Counted from the stretch's first letter, positions 37,005 to 46,701 are shown. The stretch is DNA of 64,000 nucleotides from Helicobacter pylori NQ4053 (GCF_000274605.1 NZ_AKNV01000002.1:1-64000), one strand, 5' to 3'. The notes: generated from the letters alone by a model not told the origin. Translations and numbers: made by a program.

Positions 37005-38104
37005 GAGTTTGAAAGTTTTTCTTTTAAGCGTTTGAAAATCCTCTTCAATCTAAAAAAGACATATTCTAAAAGGGTTTTTGGGTTGAGTAGGGGGGCAAGA
37101 AATTCAAAGGTTTTTTGTTTGTCTTTAAGGCTTAACAATTCTGTCATTTGTTTAAGGAATTTCACGGAATACTCAGCGTAAAAAGGGGTTTTTAAAAGAA
37201 TCTCATGCCATTCTTTAGAATATAAAGCAGCGGGTGAAATCCAAGGTTTTCCTACAAAATAAAAATGCAGCATGACGATTTCTTTTTTGTCAGGGATGAA
37301 GCGTTTTTGATTGGCCATGAAAGGGTGGGTGTTATAAATATAAGGCAAGATTAAAACTTTTTGATAGCATGCGAGCGTTAAAAGATCCTGTTCAGGGTAA
37401 AACACGCACTGGCCTTTTTGATGGGCTAAATTGAGTAAGTGCTCTTCTAAATGATCAGCACGCCACAGCTTTAAATTCACGACTAAAAACCCGGCGTTAT
37501 AATTGCTTTCATAGATGATTTGCATATCGCTTTCATTAAGGTAATGCTCATAAAGGGAAAAGGCTTGACGAGGGTCTTTTTCTCGCGCTATTTGAAAATG
37601 TTTAGGGCTTTTATCGGAAGCAAAATCTTTAGCCGCTCCAAAATAATAAGAATCTAGCGGGATGAAAAAACTCTCGCTCACATCGTTTAAAAACAAAGTG
37701 TCTGCATCAAACATGATAATTTTGTCGTATTGTGGGAATAAAGAAGCCAAAAACAAGCGGCACATGACCATTTTAGAAAAGCGAGTCTTAGCGTAAATGT
37801 TGAGCTGTGAAAAAGCTTCATGGATTTTATCAATCACAGAGGGTTCTACTGAAGGGGTATAAAGATTAGGGGTTGAAATGTCTAAAAAATCCACGCTCAT
37901 AAAAGCGCTAAAGGGGGCTAGAGTCTCTTTTAATTTTTGTTGGTTTTCAAGGCTTAAGTTATCCACCAGGCAGTGGATTTTATAAAAAAGTTTTTTATCA
38001 TGGTGTTTTGTTTTAGTGCAAGCCAGCATGGAATACAGGCTCACGCCAGCCGGAATGGCGTAATGATTGTCAAAAGCGATAACGATAGGAATAGTAATAC
38101 TCAT
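37001..38104 (-). CDS. LPS glycosyltransferase, GT8 family (RfaJ-like)
   Basis: Transfers glucose or galactose from a UDP-sugar to the LPS. The 367 residues start MSITIPIVIAFDNHYAIPAG, the donor-binding strand of GT8 enzymes, with the metal-binding DxD in IIMFDADTLFLND near residue 133, the NYNAGFLVVNLKLWR block near residue 197 and a His-containing MLHFYFVGKPW near residue 262. The C-terminus is basic and amphipathic (FFRLKRIFKRLKEKLSNS), probably for membrane contact. This is the HP0159 homologue; published work assigned it to outer-core or glucan synthesis, as I recall. Confidence 0.88.
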   Translation of the reverse strand: MSITIPIVIAFDNHYAIPAGVSLYSMLACTKTKHHDKKLFYKIHCLVDNLSLENQQKLKETLAPFSAFMSVDFLDISTPNLYTPSVEPSVIDKIHEAFSQLNIYAKTRFSKMVMCRLFLASLFPQYDKIIMFDADTLFLNDVSESFFIPLDSYYFGAAKDFASDKSPKHFQIAREKDPRQAFSLYEHYLNESDMQIIYESNYNAGFLVVNLKLWRADHLEEHLLNLAHQKGQCVFYPEQDLLTLACYQKVLILPYIYNTHPFMANQKRFIPDKKEIVMLHFYFVGKPWISPAALYSKEWHEILLKTPFYAEYSVKFLKQMTELLSLKDKQKTFEFLAPLLNPKTLLEYVFFRLKRIFKRLKEKLSNS

Positions 38105-38180
38105 TTTAAGTGGTTTCCCTAAAATAGGTTTTTTAAATCAATTTAATCCAAAAGTTGAATTTATTTTTTAATAATTATAC

Positions 38181-38186
38181 TATAAT
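38181..38186 (+). promoter_or_regulatory. -10 box TATAAT of hcpD
   Basis: A perfect TATAAT in an A/T-rich stretch; start of transcription near 38194 would leave a leader of about 60 nt. Confidence 0.6.
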
Positions 38187-38254
38187 AACCAATTAAATCG
38201 GGGTTTTACTGATTTTTTTTGTGTGAGCTTTGGCTTAGTTTTGTAAGGAATGAG

Positions 38255-39175
38255 ATGATAAAGAGTTGGACTAAAAAGTGGTTTTTGATTTTATTTTTAA
38301 TGGCAAGCTGTTTTGGTCATTTGGTGGCTACAACCGGTGAGAAATATTTTAAGATGGCTAATCAAGCCCTTAAGAGGGGGGATTACCATAGAGCGGTGGC
38401 TTTTTATAAGAGAAGCTGTAATTTAAGGATGGGGGTTGGTTGCACGAGTTTAGGCTCTATGTATGAATATGGCGATGGCGTGGATCAGAATATTTCAAAA
38501 GCCGTTTTTTATTACAGAAGAGGGTGTAATTTAAGGAATCATCTCGCTTGCGCGAGTTTAGGCTCTATGTATGAATATGGCGATGGCGTTCAAAAAGACC
38601 TTCCAAAGGCTATCTATTATTACAGGAGAGGGTGCCACTTAAAAGGTGGGGTGAGCTGCGGTAGTTTGGGTTTTATGTATTTTAATGGCACGGGCGTTAA
38701 ACAAAATTACGCCAAAGCCCTTTCTTTTTCTAAATACGCTTGCAGTTTGAATTATGGCATCAGTTGTAACTTTGTAGGGTATATGTATAGGAGCGCCAAA
38801 GGCGTGGAACAGGATTTGAAAAAAGCCTTTGCGAATTTTAAAAGAGGGTGCCATTTAAAAGACGGGGCGAGCTGTGTGAGTTTGGGATACTTGTATGAAG
38901 CCGGTATGGATGTCAAACAAAATGAAGAGCAGGCTTTGAATCTTTATAAAAAGGGTTGTTATTTAAAAGAAGGGAGCGGTTGTCATAATGTGGCGGTGAT
39001 GTATTACATGGGTAAGGGAGCTCCAAAAGATTTGGAGAAAGCCACTTCATATTATAAGAAAGGGTGCGCTTTAGGCTTTAGTGGTAGTTGTAAAGTGTTA
39101 GAAGAAGTGATTGGCAAGAAGTCTGATAATTTGCAAGATGACGAGCAAAACGACACGCAAGATGATACGCAATAA
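38255..39175 (+). CDS. hcpD: Sel1-repeat Cys-rich protein HcpD
   Basis: A secreted Helicobacter cysteine-rich protein. I start at ATG 38255 (MIKSWTKKWFLILF) behind AAGGAATG, giving 306 residues, the known HcpD length; a GTG at 38219-38221 would only add 12 residues. After the signal peptide come seven Sel1-like helix pairs of about 36 residues (consensus C-x-SLG-x-MY-x-x-G-x-GV), each with two Cys seven residues apart that form a disulfide clamp. The tail is acidic (DDEQNDTQDDTQ). Hcp proteins are secreted and provoke host immune response. Confidence 0.92.
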   Translation: MIKSWTKKWFLILFLMASCFGHLVATTGEKYFKMANQALKRGDYHRAVAFYKRSCNLRMGVGCTSLGSMYEYGDGVDQNISKAVFYYRRGCNLRNHLACASLGSMYEYGDGVQKDLPKAIYYYRRGCHLKGGVSCGSLGFMYFNGTGVKQNYAKALSFSKYACSLNYGISCNFVGYMYRSAKGVEQDLKKAFANFKRGCHLKDGASCVSLGYLYEAGMDVKQNEEQALNLYKKGCYLKEGSGCHNVAVMYYMGKGAPKDLEKATSYYKKGCALGFSGSCKVLEEVIGKKSDNLQDDEQNDTQDDTQ

Positions 39176-39325
39176 GCTAAAGTTCAAGGGCTAATCGTTA
39201 AGACTCATCTTATAGAAATCTTTCCGCTTTCGCGCTATCAAATGGGGATTGAGTGTTTCTATTGATGGGTATTGAGATTAAAAATCCACAAATCTAGGGT
39301 TTGGATTCGCTCTCATATTGATAAT
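39176..39325. other. intergenic, no gene seen
   Basis: Short, A/T-rich; the frames present are under 15 codons. It leads into copy D of the dispersed element. Confidence 0.4.
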
Positions 39326-39570
39326 AAAAACACTCAAAGGCGTTTTAAAACAAATATAAAAGAGCTTACACAAGACACAAGCGATAATTTTTTAAAGCGC
39401 TCTTAGGGGATTTAATGGGGTTAAAGGGGGCGTTATTCCAAAATCCTCCTATCCGCTTTAAAAAATAACTTACAAAATAAAAATTAACTATGAAAAAGCT
39501 TAAAAACAAGTTTTTTAAAAAAGAATATTGAAAAAGCTATTCATATTTGATCAAAACAAAAACCTTTATT
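39326..39570 (+). repeat. dispersed intergenic element, copy D
   Basis: AAAAACACTCAAAGGCGTTTT hairpin (about 39327-39346), CACAAGCGAT, GCGCTCTTAGGGGATTTAATG, ATTCCAAAATCCTCCTATCC, tail with CATATTTGATCAAAAC. Lies between convergent hcpD and the yebC-type gene. Confidence 0.7.
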
Positions 39571-39695
39571 CAATCAAAATAAGGTTAAAATCCAATAAAA
39601 AAGGAATTTTATAAATCTTTATAGGATTTTACAAGCTTATAGCAACAAAATTTTTTGTTGGTTTTGTTAAAAAATATTTTGAGCCTTTTAGCCTT

Positions 39696-40418
39696 TCACT
39701 CAATATTCGTATAAAGCGCGACCACATCATCATCGTCTTCAATCCTGTCTAGTAATTTTTCGGTAAGCTCCATTTGTTCGTCATTCAATTCAATGGGCGT
39801 TGTGGCGATGCGTTGCAAACTTGCTTTTAAAATAGGCAATCTCAAGCTTTCAAACCCCTCATTTAAGAGCTTGAAGCTGTTATAATCCCCCCTAATAATA
39901 ATTTTATCCTCCACTTCTTCTAATTCTTCCAAACCATAATCAATGAGGGCGAATTCTAAATCTTCTAGGCTGAGTTTTAAATTTTCCACTTCATTTTTCA
40001 AGCATTCAAACACGCTTTTTCTATTAAACATAAACTCTAAAGAGCCATTAGGCACGATGCTTGCCCCTTGCGTTTTATTGAAATAGCTTTTAAGGTTGGC
40101 GATCGTTCTAGTGGGGTTATCAGTCATGCATTCCATGATGATTAGCACGCCAAAATTCGCCTTACCCTCATAAGTGATTTCACTCAAATTCCCCTCTTTG
40201 CTGCTCGCTCTTTTAATCGCCGCGTCAATATTGTCTTTAGGCATGTTTTGCGCTTTAGCGTTTAAAATCGCTGTTCGCAGTTTGGCGTTCGTGTCCGGCT
40301 CGCTCCCGCCATCTTTTGCCGCTAGAGTGATCGCTTTGGCAAGCTTGGGGAAAACCTTACTCATCTTATCCCATCGTTTTTCTTTAGCCGCTCTTCTGTA
40401 TTCAAACGCTCGTCCCAT
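39696..40418 (-). CDS. YebC/PmpR-family regulatory protein
   Basis: A 240-residue member of the YebC/TACO1 family, starting [19 protein letters not shown] and including the [16 protein letters not shown] block near residue 55 and the acidic C-terminus ([17 protein letters not shown]). Family members act either as DNA-binding regulators or as translational activators of proline-rich nascent chains; sequence alone does not decide. Start ATG abuts the stop of hemB, with AAAGGAATTGA as ribosome site inside the hemB end, so both are translated from one mRNA. Confidence 0.92.
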   Translation of the reverse strand: MGRAFEYRRAAKEKRWDKMSKVFPKLAKAITLAAKDGGSEPDTNAKLRTAILNAKAQNMPKDNIDAAIKRASSKEGNLSEITYEGKANFGVLIIMECMTDNPTRTIANLKSYFNKTQGASIVPNGSLEFMFNRKSVFECLKNEVENLKLSLEDLEFALIDYGLEELEEVEDKIIIRGDYNSFKLLNEGFESLRLPILKASLQRIATTPIELNDEQMELTEKLLDRIEDDDDVVALYTNIE

Positions 40419-41390
40419 TCAATTCCTTTGTAATAAGTTAGCCACTTCTTTAGCATGATAGCTAATAATCATATCCGCTCCCGCTCTTTTAAAACAAGTC
40501 ATTGTTTCTAACAGCACGCTTTCATAGTTGATCAGGTTGTGTTTTTGCGCGAGTTTGAGCATGGCGTATTCCCCACTCACATTATAGAGTGCTAAAGGGA
40601 GCAAAGTGTGATCTCTAATCTCTTTAACAATATCCAAATACGCTAAAGCCGGCTTCACCATTAAAATATCCGCGCCCTGCTTTTCATCTTCTAAACTTTC
40701 TAAAAGCGCTTCTTTTTGATTAGCGTAATCCATTTGATAGCTTTTGCGATCGCCAAAACTCGGTGCAGAGTTTGCCGCATCTCTAAAAGGCCCATAGTAG
40801 CTACTCGCAAATTTGGTGGAATAGCTCATGATGGGCGTGTGAAAATACCCGGCGTTATCTAGCGTTTTTCTCAAGCTTAAAACATTGCCATCCATCATGT
40901 TGCTTGGGGCTAGAATATCCACGCCGCTTTCGGCTAAAATAAGCCCTTGAAGATTTAAAATCTCTAGCGTTTTGTCGTTAGACACAGAATCGTTTTCTAA
41001 AATCCCGCAATGCCCATGGTCGGTGTATTCACAAAAACACAAATCCGCTATAACGATCAAATCCTTAAATCGTTTTTTAATTTCTCTCGTGGCTTTTGCG
41101 ACAATGTGATCCTTATTTAACGCATGGCTTCCTGTAGCGTCCTTATGTTTAGGAATGCCAAACAATAAAACGGCTTTGATGCCTAAACCCACTAATTCTT
41201 CGCATTCTTTTAAAAGAGGCTTTATACTCATTTGATACACGCCGGGCATGGAGCTGATTTCGTTTTTAATATAACTACCGCTTTCTATGACAAATAAAGG
41301 AGCGATGAAATCATTAATATTTAAACGCGTTTCTCTTAACATCGCTCTTAAATTTTCGCTGCTTCGTAATCTTCTCAATCGTTTGAACAT
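40419..41390 (-). CDS. hemB: delta-aminolevulinic acid dehydratase
   Basis: Condenses two 5-aminolevulinate to porphobilinogen, needed for heme (and so for the cbb3 oxidase). The 323 residues hold the zinc site cysteines in [14 protein letters not shown] near residue 120, the first active Lys near [16 protein letters not shown] (about 195) and the Schiff-base Lys in [14 protein letters not shown] (about 250). The start lies 16 nt inside the end of arsS, so hemB is part of the arsRS transcript. Confidence 0.96.
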   Translation of the reverse strand: MFKRLRRLRSSENLRAMLRETRLNINDFIAPLFVIESGSYIKNEISSMPGVYQMSIKPLLKECEELVGLGIKAVLLFGIPKHKDATGSHALNKDHIVAKATREIKKRFKDLIVIADLCFCEYTDHGHCGILENDSVSNDKTLEILNLQGLILAESGVDILAPSNMMDGNVLSLRKTLDNAGYFHTPIMSYSTKFASSYYGPFRDAANSAPSFGDRKSYQMDYANQKEALLESLEDEKQGADILMVKPALAYLDIVKEIRDHTLLPLALYNVSGEYAMLKLAQKHNLINYESVLLETMTCFKRAGADMIISYHAKEVANLLQRN

Positions 41391-42742
41391 GTTCTCTCTT
41401 TTTGTTTTTCTTTAACCCCACAATTGGCTTTTTCTGTCCCCTTCATTCCCTTCACCTCTCTCAAATTTTCGGGGGGGGGGGGTAGCTCTTCATTATCCTC
41501 TTCTAAATCGTAAAAACTATTAAAAACGCAATCATGGATAGTGAAACAGATTCTTCCATTGCCATAATGATAGCTCAAATTCAATCCCATAGCCTCCAAA
41601 GCGTTTTTAATGATATACATGCCTAGCCCAAACCCATGGGCTTGGCTGGGGTTAGAAGATTTAAAATAAGGTTGCAAATACTTTTCAAAATCTTCTTTTA
41701 AAGGTTTGCTTTTATTAGACACCACCAAATCATTGCCGATGAAATCCAAAAACACCTGTTTGTCATCGCTGTGTTTGATTGCATTGTCTATCATGTTTTT
41801 TAACGCTATAGCAAACAATTCAAAATCCGCTTCAATAATGTAATTGGAAGAGGATACATGGATAGGGCTTTCTTTATCCTCGTCAATTAAAAGCATTTTT
41901 TCAATTTTATCGATCAAATCGCTCATTAAAAATTTTTCTTTATTGCTCCCATAGCTTTTGGAAGCGAGCTGTTCAATGCGGGCAAATTGCTCAATCAGCA
42001 TGTTTAGGTGATCAAAAATGGAAATGAAGCGTTTTTGTGGCAATTCTTCTTTGAGCATAGAGCTTAGTATCTTGCCCTTAGTGATAGGGGTGCGCAATTC
42101 ATGCATGATAGAGCGCAAAAATAAAACCCGAGATTCATTCATCGCATTGATTTTTAGAATGCAATTGTCAAATTCGTTAGCCAGATCCCCTATTTCATCT
42201 TTTTGCTTGCTTTTACAACTCACGCTTTTGTCCCCTTGAGCGAATCGCTTCACTTGAGATCTCAACTCTCTTAAGGGCAATAAACTCTGTAAAACAAATA
42301 AAAAGAGGAATAAAATCAATAATAAACCTACCGTGATAGCCAAGAAATAGTTCCTATAAGAAACCGAATGCAAATCTTTATAAAGCACAAAATGCTCATC
42401 CTTTTTTAAAAGGATAAAAACCATGTCGCTGAATTTAAACACTTCCGCATACCCAATATTCCTGTGGTGCAACTGGTGGCGTCTTTTGGCTAAAACCTTT
42501 TCTAAATTTTCTATCGTGGTTTCTCTAAAACCGATTTTATAGAGGTAATCTTCTATGGCTCTATAATCAGAGTAGTTATTTAAAATTTCATTGATAGTGG
42601 TAACAAACTGATAATGGCGCATTTCGTTTTGATAGTTTTCATGGCTGATTTGAGAAGACACGAAATAGTAAGCGAACGCTCCAAAACTAAAGAGCGTTAT
42701 CATAAACAAAGCGACAACCTTAAAAAAGATAGAGAAACGCAA
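41375..42742 (-). CDS. arsS: acid-responsive sensor histidine kinase
   Basis: Senses low pH in the periplasm and phosphorylates ArsR. The 455 residues contain two transmembrane helices (about 8-30 and 134-156), a periplasmic sensor with several His (QLHHRN), a HAMP linker, the HisKA box [12 protein letters not shown] (His near residue 214), and a kinase ATPase with [12 protein letters not shown] and [11 protein letters not shown]. Near the C-terminus a run of 12 C (residues about 421-424, PPPP) leads to a tail REVKGMKG ending ERTCSND. This tract is slippage-prone, so the last 35 residues can differ between cells or strains. Confidence 0.95.
   Translation of the reverse strand: MRFSIFFKVVALFMITLFSFGAFAYYFVSSQISHENYQNEMRHYQFVTTINEILNNYSDYRAIEDYLYKIGFRETTIENLEKVLAKRRHQLHHRNIGYAEVFKFSDMVFILLKKDEHFVLYKDLHSVSYRNYFLAITVGLLLILFLFLFVLQSLLPLRELRSQVKRFAQGDKSVSCKSKQKDEIGDLANEFDNCILKINAMNESRVLFLRSIMHELRTPITKGKILSSMLKEELPQKRFISIFDHLNMLIEQFARIEQLASKSYGSNKEKFLMSDLIDKIEKMLLIDEDKESPIHVSSSNYIIEADFELFAIALKNMIDNAIKHSDDKQVFLDFIGNDLVVSNKSKPLKEDFEKYLQPYFKSSNPSQAHGFGLGMYIIKNALEAMGLNLSYHYGNGRICFTIHDCVFNSFYDLEEDNEELPPPPENLREVKGMKGTEKANCGVKEKQKERTCSND
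41471..41482 (-). repeat. homopolymer tract, 12 C on the coding strand of arsS
   Basis: Twelve G on the plus strand encode four Pro on the other. With 12 residues the frame continues to TGA at 41375; one base more or less would change the last 30 or so residues. Confidence 0.95.
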
Positions 42743-42767
42743 AACCCCTTAACTCCTTATTAGAATA

Positions 42768-43445
42768 TCAGTATTCTAATTTATAACCAATCCCTCTAAC
42801 AGAGATGATGTATTGCGGTTGCTTAGGATTTTTTTCAATCTTAGATCGCAAACGGCCAATGATCACGTCAATGCTTTTATTAGAGCTTTCAGGGTTGATG
42901 CTCTCGCTCTCAATCGCAATGCTTTCACGGCTAAACACATAACCTTTTTTGCTAATGAGAAGCGAAAGGATTTCATATTCAGCCCTGGTTAAGTCTAGCT
43001 TTTTTTCATGCATATACACTTCTCGGCTATCCTTATCTACCCTAAAGATATTCGCATCGCCTGGCTCACTCACTTCTTCTTTTTTATGAGAACGCCTGAG
43101 TAAGGATTGGATACGAGCTAACAATTCCTTAGGATCATAGGGTTTAGGGAGGTAGTCATCAGCCCCATAATCCAGCGCTTTAATCTTATCTTCCACATCA
43201 CTTCTCGCTGAAGAAATAATAATAGGGATATGTTTTTGTTTGGAAATGCGCCTACACACTTCAAGCCCATCTAAATTAGGCAAAGTCAAATCCAATAACA
43301 ACAAATCATAATTTTGTGTGTTAGCCGCACTAATGCCGGTATATGGCTCATCGTAATTGGTTACATGAATGCCATGTTGGAGCAAGAACTCGCTCAAAAA
43401 CTCGGCTAATTCTATATCATCTTCTATCATTAAAACTTCTATCAT
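42768..43445 (-). CDS. arsR: response regulator ArsR
   Basis: OmpR-class response regulator for acid adaptation (urease and other acid genes). The 225 residues carry the receiver (acidic pocket [10 protein letters not shown], phospho-acceptor Asp-52 in [13 protein letters not shown], Lys in [10 protein letters not shown]) and a winged-helix DNA-binding domain ([27 protein letters not shown]). It lies 25 nt upstream of arsS, followed by hemB and the yebC-type gene. AAGGAG stands before the start. Reported essential in H. pylori, as I recall. Confidence 0.96.
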
Positions 43446-43634
43446 ACTTCAATTAACTCCTTCAATGATTTTTACAACTTTAAAAACGATTAACTCTGTT
43501 AATGTTTTAAGGGCTTGATTTTAGCATTTTATTACTAAAGATACCTTAAAGATGTCTTAAAAATAAAAATTCAAAACATTATCATAGTTATTAATGGGAA
43601 TTTAAGGCTTTGTTTTCATGGAATATTGAAAATT
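43446..43634 (-). promoter_or_regulatory. upstream region of arsR
   Basis: A minus-strand TAAAAT (about 43518-43523) is the best -10 candidate, giving a leader of about 65 nt ending in AAGGAGTTAATTG. No gene is seen in this stretch. An ArsR-binding site is expected but cannot be recognised by eye. Confidence 0.35.
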
Positions 43635-43850
43635 AAAAAGCGCTTTGAGTGTTTTTTACCCTCAAAAGAGCCTGCATAAGCAAGCGACAATTTCTTATTT
43701 TAGGGGGGTTAAAAGGGGGAGAATGATTTCAAAATACCCCTATTCCCTTAAGGAAATGAGTTTAAAATAAAGTAACTAAAACCCCATTTTTTAAAATTAA
43801 AATAAAATTTCAGTGTCAGTATTTAATTAAAACAAAACTTTATTTTTGCA
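43635..43850 (+). repeat. dispersed intergenic element, copy E
   Basis: AAAAAGCGCTTTGAGTGTTTTTT hairpin region (43635-43657; stem-loop AAAAAGCGC...GTGTTTTTT), ATAAGCAAGCGAC, GAATGATTTCAAAATACCCC, AATAAAGTAACTAAAACCCC, tail with AGTATTTAATTAAAAC. The best preserved copy of the central box. The two flanking genes run in tandem on the minus strand, so here the element is antisense to their direction. Confidence 0.75.
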
Positions 43851-43852
43851 TG

Positions 43853-44341
43853 CTACTTTGTGTTTTCTCGCTCCAAAGATTCCAATCGTTTTTCAAGCAC
43901 GCTCAATTGGTATTGCAAGAAACGCGCCACTAAATCCAATCGCTCTAGGGCTTCCTTTTCTTCTAAAGCCTGCATGCCTTTCAATAACACTAAGGTTCTC
44001 TCTAGTAAATTTTTTAAAAAAACCCGCTCGTTTGGAATTAACACTTGCGTGGGGTTTTTGGGCGTGATTTCTTCTGTAATGATTTCTTGTGCTTCTTCTT
44101 TTTCTTCTGTATTTTCTTCTGTGATTTTTTCTTGCGTTTCTATTTTAGCAGCGTTTTTTGGCTCCGTGTTACTCATTGGTGGCGTTTCAGCGTTTTTGGC
44201 GTTTTGCAAATAGGGGGGCGTTTTGAAAAAAGAGGGCGTTTTTTGCGCCGTATTAAAACCATCGTCAATGGTTTTAGCCATTTTTTCAATTTCATTAAGG
44301 GTTTCTGAAATAATGTTTTTCAATTCCATTCTACCAGCCAT
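43853..44341 (-). CDS. helical protein of unknown function (HP0167-like)
   Basis: The 162-residue protein (158 if it starts at ATG 44329, MELKNIISETLNEIEK) is all-helical in appearance: an N-terminal helix, a low-complexity Glu/Thr/Lys-rich middle (about residues 50-100), and a C-terminal coiled coil (LEKRLESLEREN). It slightly resembles CiaD-like proteins of Campylobacter (low confidence). It overlaps the end of the preceding TPR gene by 10-22 nt, so is translated with it. Confidence 0.65.
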   Translation of the reverse strand: MAGRMELKNIISETLNEIEKMAKTIDDGFNTAQKTPSFFKTPPYLQNAKNAETPPMSNTEPKNAAKIETQEKITEENTEEKEEAQEIITEEITPKNPTQVLIPNERVFLKNLLERTLVLLKGMQALEEKEALERLDLVARFLQYQLSVLEKRLESLERENTK

Positions 44342-44583
44342 TTTTCTAAATTCTCAACGCTCAAAAAATCCCCTTTGATAAAATTCAAATAGTGCCGCTC
44401 TAGTATTGCATCATGTTTGAAAGGAGTGCCATTTTTTTGGATTTTTTCCAAACGCTTCATTTGCTTTAACGCCTCTGCATGGTCAGGGGTTTTTTTTAAA
44501 ATATTAGTATAAATTTGCAACGCTTCTTCAAAAAACCCTTGTTCTTCGTAAATATGAGCGAGCGTGATAGTTTCTAAGGGCAT
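44320..44583 (-). CDS. small TPR-motif protein
   Basis: The 87-residue protein contains one good tetratricopeptide unit (LAHIYEEQGFFEEALQIYTN, then ILKKTPDHAEALKQMKRL) and ends in KWLVEWN. TPR units bind protein partners; the partner here may be the next gene product, whose start overlaps its end. No signal peptide, so cytoplasmic. Confidence 0.7.
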   Translation of the reverse strand: MPLETITLAHIYEEQGFFEEALQIYTNILKKTPDHAEALKQMKRLEKIQKNGTPFKHDAILERHYLNFIKGDFLSVENLEKWLVEWN

Positions 44584-44629
44584 GCGTTTCTCTTAATTGT
44601 TTGTAATCCCTAATCTCTAAACGCCATTT

Positions 44630-45898
44630 TTAGACTCTAGCTTGGGTGCGTAAAAAACTAAAAGCTGGTAAGGGTGCGGGCAGTCGCACTAAATTCACAT
44701 TCCCGCTATGGATAGTTTCTAACTCGGTGTTATTTTCTAAAAGGATTTTATACAGCACTAAATAAGAGCGTTTTTCAAAGGTATAAATTTTGCCAATTTC
44801 ATTGACTACGGGCGTGATAGCCACATTTTTGGGAGCGATGATTTCATAAGCTATGTTAGTGGTGGTGGTGAATTTGCATGCAAAAAAACGCCCGTCTTCG
44901 GTGATTTCGCCATTGACTTGAAAATCCCCTTCGCTGATGGCTGTTTGGTGGTTTTGAGTATCCAACCTTTCAAAAGGTCTTCGCATCAAATAGCCGTCCG
45001 TAAAACCCCTGTTTTTAAGCGTGTTCAATTCGCTAGCATAAAAACTCGGCTTAAGGGTGTTATGGTAAAAATCATCAACCGCTAAACGATAGATGCGCGT
45101 GGTTTGCGCGGCGTAGTAACTGGACTTGGTGCGCCCTTCAATCTTAAGTGCACTAATGGCGTTGGAGCTTAAAATTTCAGCGATATGACTAGAGAGGTTC
45201 AAATCTTTAGCGTTAAAAATATGCGTGCCTACGCCCTCTTCTTCAACCAACCTCATCATCACGCCGTTATCAGGGTTTTTCACATAATATTCATAATCAA
45301 ACCGGCAATCGTTCGCGCAACTCCCTCTATTAGGCACGCGCCCCTTTTGTAAAGCCGAAATCAAGCAACGCCCTGAAAAGGCAAAGCACATGCTCCCATG
45401 CACAAAGATTTCTAATTCCAAATTAGGTAGGGCTTTTTTAATTTCAATCGCATCATTCAGGCTCAATTCCCTAGCGCACACGATGCGTTTAACCCCTAAA
45501 TCATAAAACACTTGCGCATCTAGCGTGTTTAAAACATTCGCTTGCGTGGATAAATGGATAGGAATGCGCGGGGCGATTTTTGAAGCGAGCTTGATGACAC
45601 CAGGCGCAGCGATAATGAAAGCGTCTGGTTTTAGCTCTGCCATTTTATAAAGATGCTCTTCTAAAAGTTTGAGCTGTGAATTGAAAGGGAAACCATTGAT
45701 CGTGGCATAGACTTTTTTATTTAGCGCATGGGCGTAGTCAATCCCTTCTTTAAAGGTCTCTAAAGTGAATTCCTTGCTGGCGCGATTGCGTAAAGAAAAG
45801 TGGCTCACCCCCCCATAAACCGCATCAGCCCCATAGTTGAGAGCGATTTTAAGTTTCTTTAAATTACCGGCTGGAGAGAGTAATTCAACTTGGTTCAA
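44630..45898 (-). CDS. U32-family peptidase-like protein (PrtC-like)
   Basis: A 422-residue U32 family protein, starting MNQVELLSPAGNLKKLKIAL and containing the family signature EIFVHGSMCFAFSGRCLIS near residue 165 followed by GSCANDCRFDY, both with metal or iron-sulfur ligand Cys. Several U32 members are now known to be tRNA or quinone hydroxylation enzymes (TrhP, UbiU/V), so true peptidase activity is uncertain. It follows cheZ after 2 nt. Confidence 0.85.
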   Translation of the reverse strand: MNQVELLSPAGNLKKLKIALNYGADAVYGGVSHFSLRNRASKEFTLETFKEGIDYAHALNKKVYATINGFPFNSQLKLLEEHLYKMAELKPDAFIIAAPGVIKLASKIAPRIPIHLSTQANVLNTLDAQVFYDLGVKRIVCARELSLNDAIEIKKALPNLELEIFVHGSMCFAFSGRCLISALQKGRVPNRGSCANDCRFDYEYYVKNPDNGVMMRLVEEEGVGTHIFNAKDLNLSSHIAEILSSNAISALKIEGRTKSSYYAAQTTRIYRLAVDDFYHNTLKPSFYASELNTLKNRGFTDGYLMRRPFERLDTQNHQTAISEGDFQVNGEITEDGRFFACKFTTTTNIAYEIIAPKNVAITPVVNEIGKIYTFEKRSYLVLYKILLENNTELETIHSGNVNLVRLPAPLPAFSFLRTQARV

Positions 45899-45900
45899 AA

Positions 45901-46632
45901 CTACTTGGCTCCAAAAGAAGCGATCAAGGCTTCAATATCATCAGCGCTGGCTAAATCTTTATCGTCATCGCCGGTGATAAAAGTCGCTGAACTCACGCGC
46001 TTAGAATCATCAATTTTGCCTTCAAAAAGCGAATTCATGTATTGGCTGAGCGCTCGCATGACATTAACCACTCGTTCAATTTTTTGGCGGTGGATGTCTT
46101 GAAATTGCATAATATCCATCGCTTGCATGGAGCTATCAGAGCAATTAGTGGCTTCTTCTTCAATGCTTTTAAGGGCGTTTAGGATTTCTTGTTGCTCGTT
46201 GAGCGCGGTTTTAAAAGATTCAACATGGGGGAAATGACCATGCAAATTTTCAAAAACTTCTTGGTGTTTTTGCAAAGGTTCTTGGATTTTTTTAACCATT
46301 TTAGCGATCTTTTCAGCACTAGCTCCGATCAAATCCAGTTGATCAAAAATTTGCGTGGCTTTCACTTCAGAATCTCTTGTAACATCGTCTAATTGATGCA
46401 CGACTTTATGCTCTTCAGTGGGGGGAGGGGGAGGCCATTCATTGGGGCTAATCTTGCCGTATTTTTCAGCGTCCTCTTTTTTGACGGTCATTTTTTCACT
46501 ATAATTGGAATTCTCTTTACCCTCTTTAGGCTCTTCCTTAGCGTCCTCTTTAGCCTCTTCTTTAGCCTCTAGGGCTTCCAAATTTTCTAAATCGCCACCA
46601 CTCATCAAAGCGTCTAATTCTTCTTGTGTCAT
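45901..46632 (-). CDS. cheZ: chemotaxis phosphatase CheZ (HP0170-like)
   Basis: Removes the phosphate from CheY, which controls flagellar switching. The 243-residue protein is a distant CheZ: the long helix carries the catalytic Asp and Gln in MDIMQFQDIHRQKIERV (near residue 175), and the C-terminus (ASADDIEALIASFGAK) is the CheY-binding tail. The N-terminus MTQEELDALMSGGDLE is reminiscent of the FliM CheY-binding end, with a low-complexity EAKE-rich linker after it. Lies 69 nt downstream of prfB on the minus strand. Confidence 0.88.
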   Translation of the reverse strand: MTQEELDALMSGGDLENLEALEAKEEAKEDAKEEPKEGKENSNYSEKMTVKKEDAEKYGKISPNEWPPPPPTEEHKVVHQLDDVTRDSEVKATQIFDQLDLIGASAEKIAKMVKKIQEPLQKHQEVFENLHGHFPHVESFKTALNEQQEILNALKSIEEEATNCSDSSMQAMDIMQFQDIHRQKIERVVNVMRALSQYMNSLFEGKIDDSKRVSSATFITGDDDKDLASADDIEALIASFGAK

Positions 46633-46701
46633 TGTCGTTCCTTATGCGTTTAAAAAGCGTTTTATAGTAACCATAATTTATCGGCTATCATTTTAGCGCA
46701 C

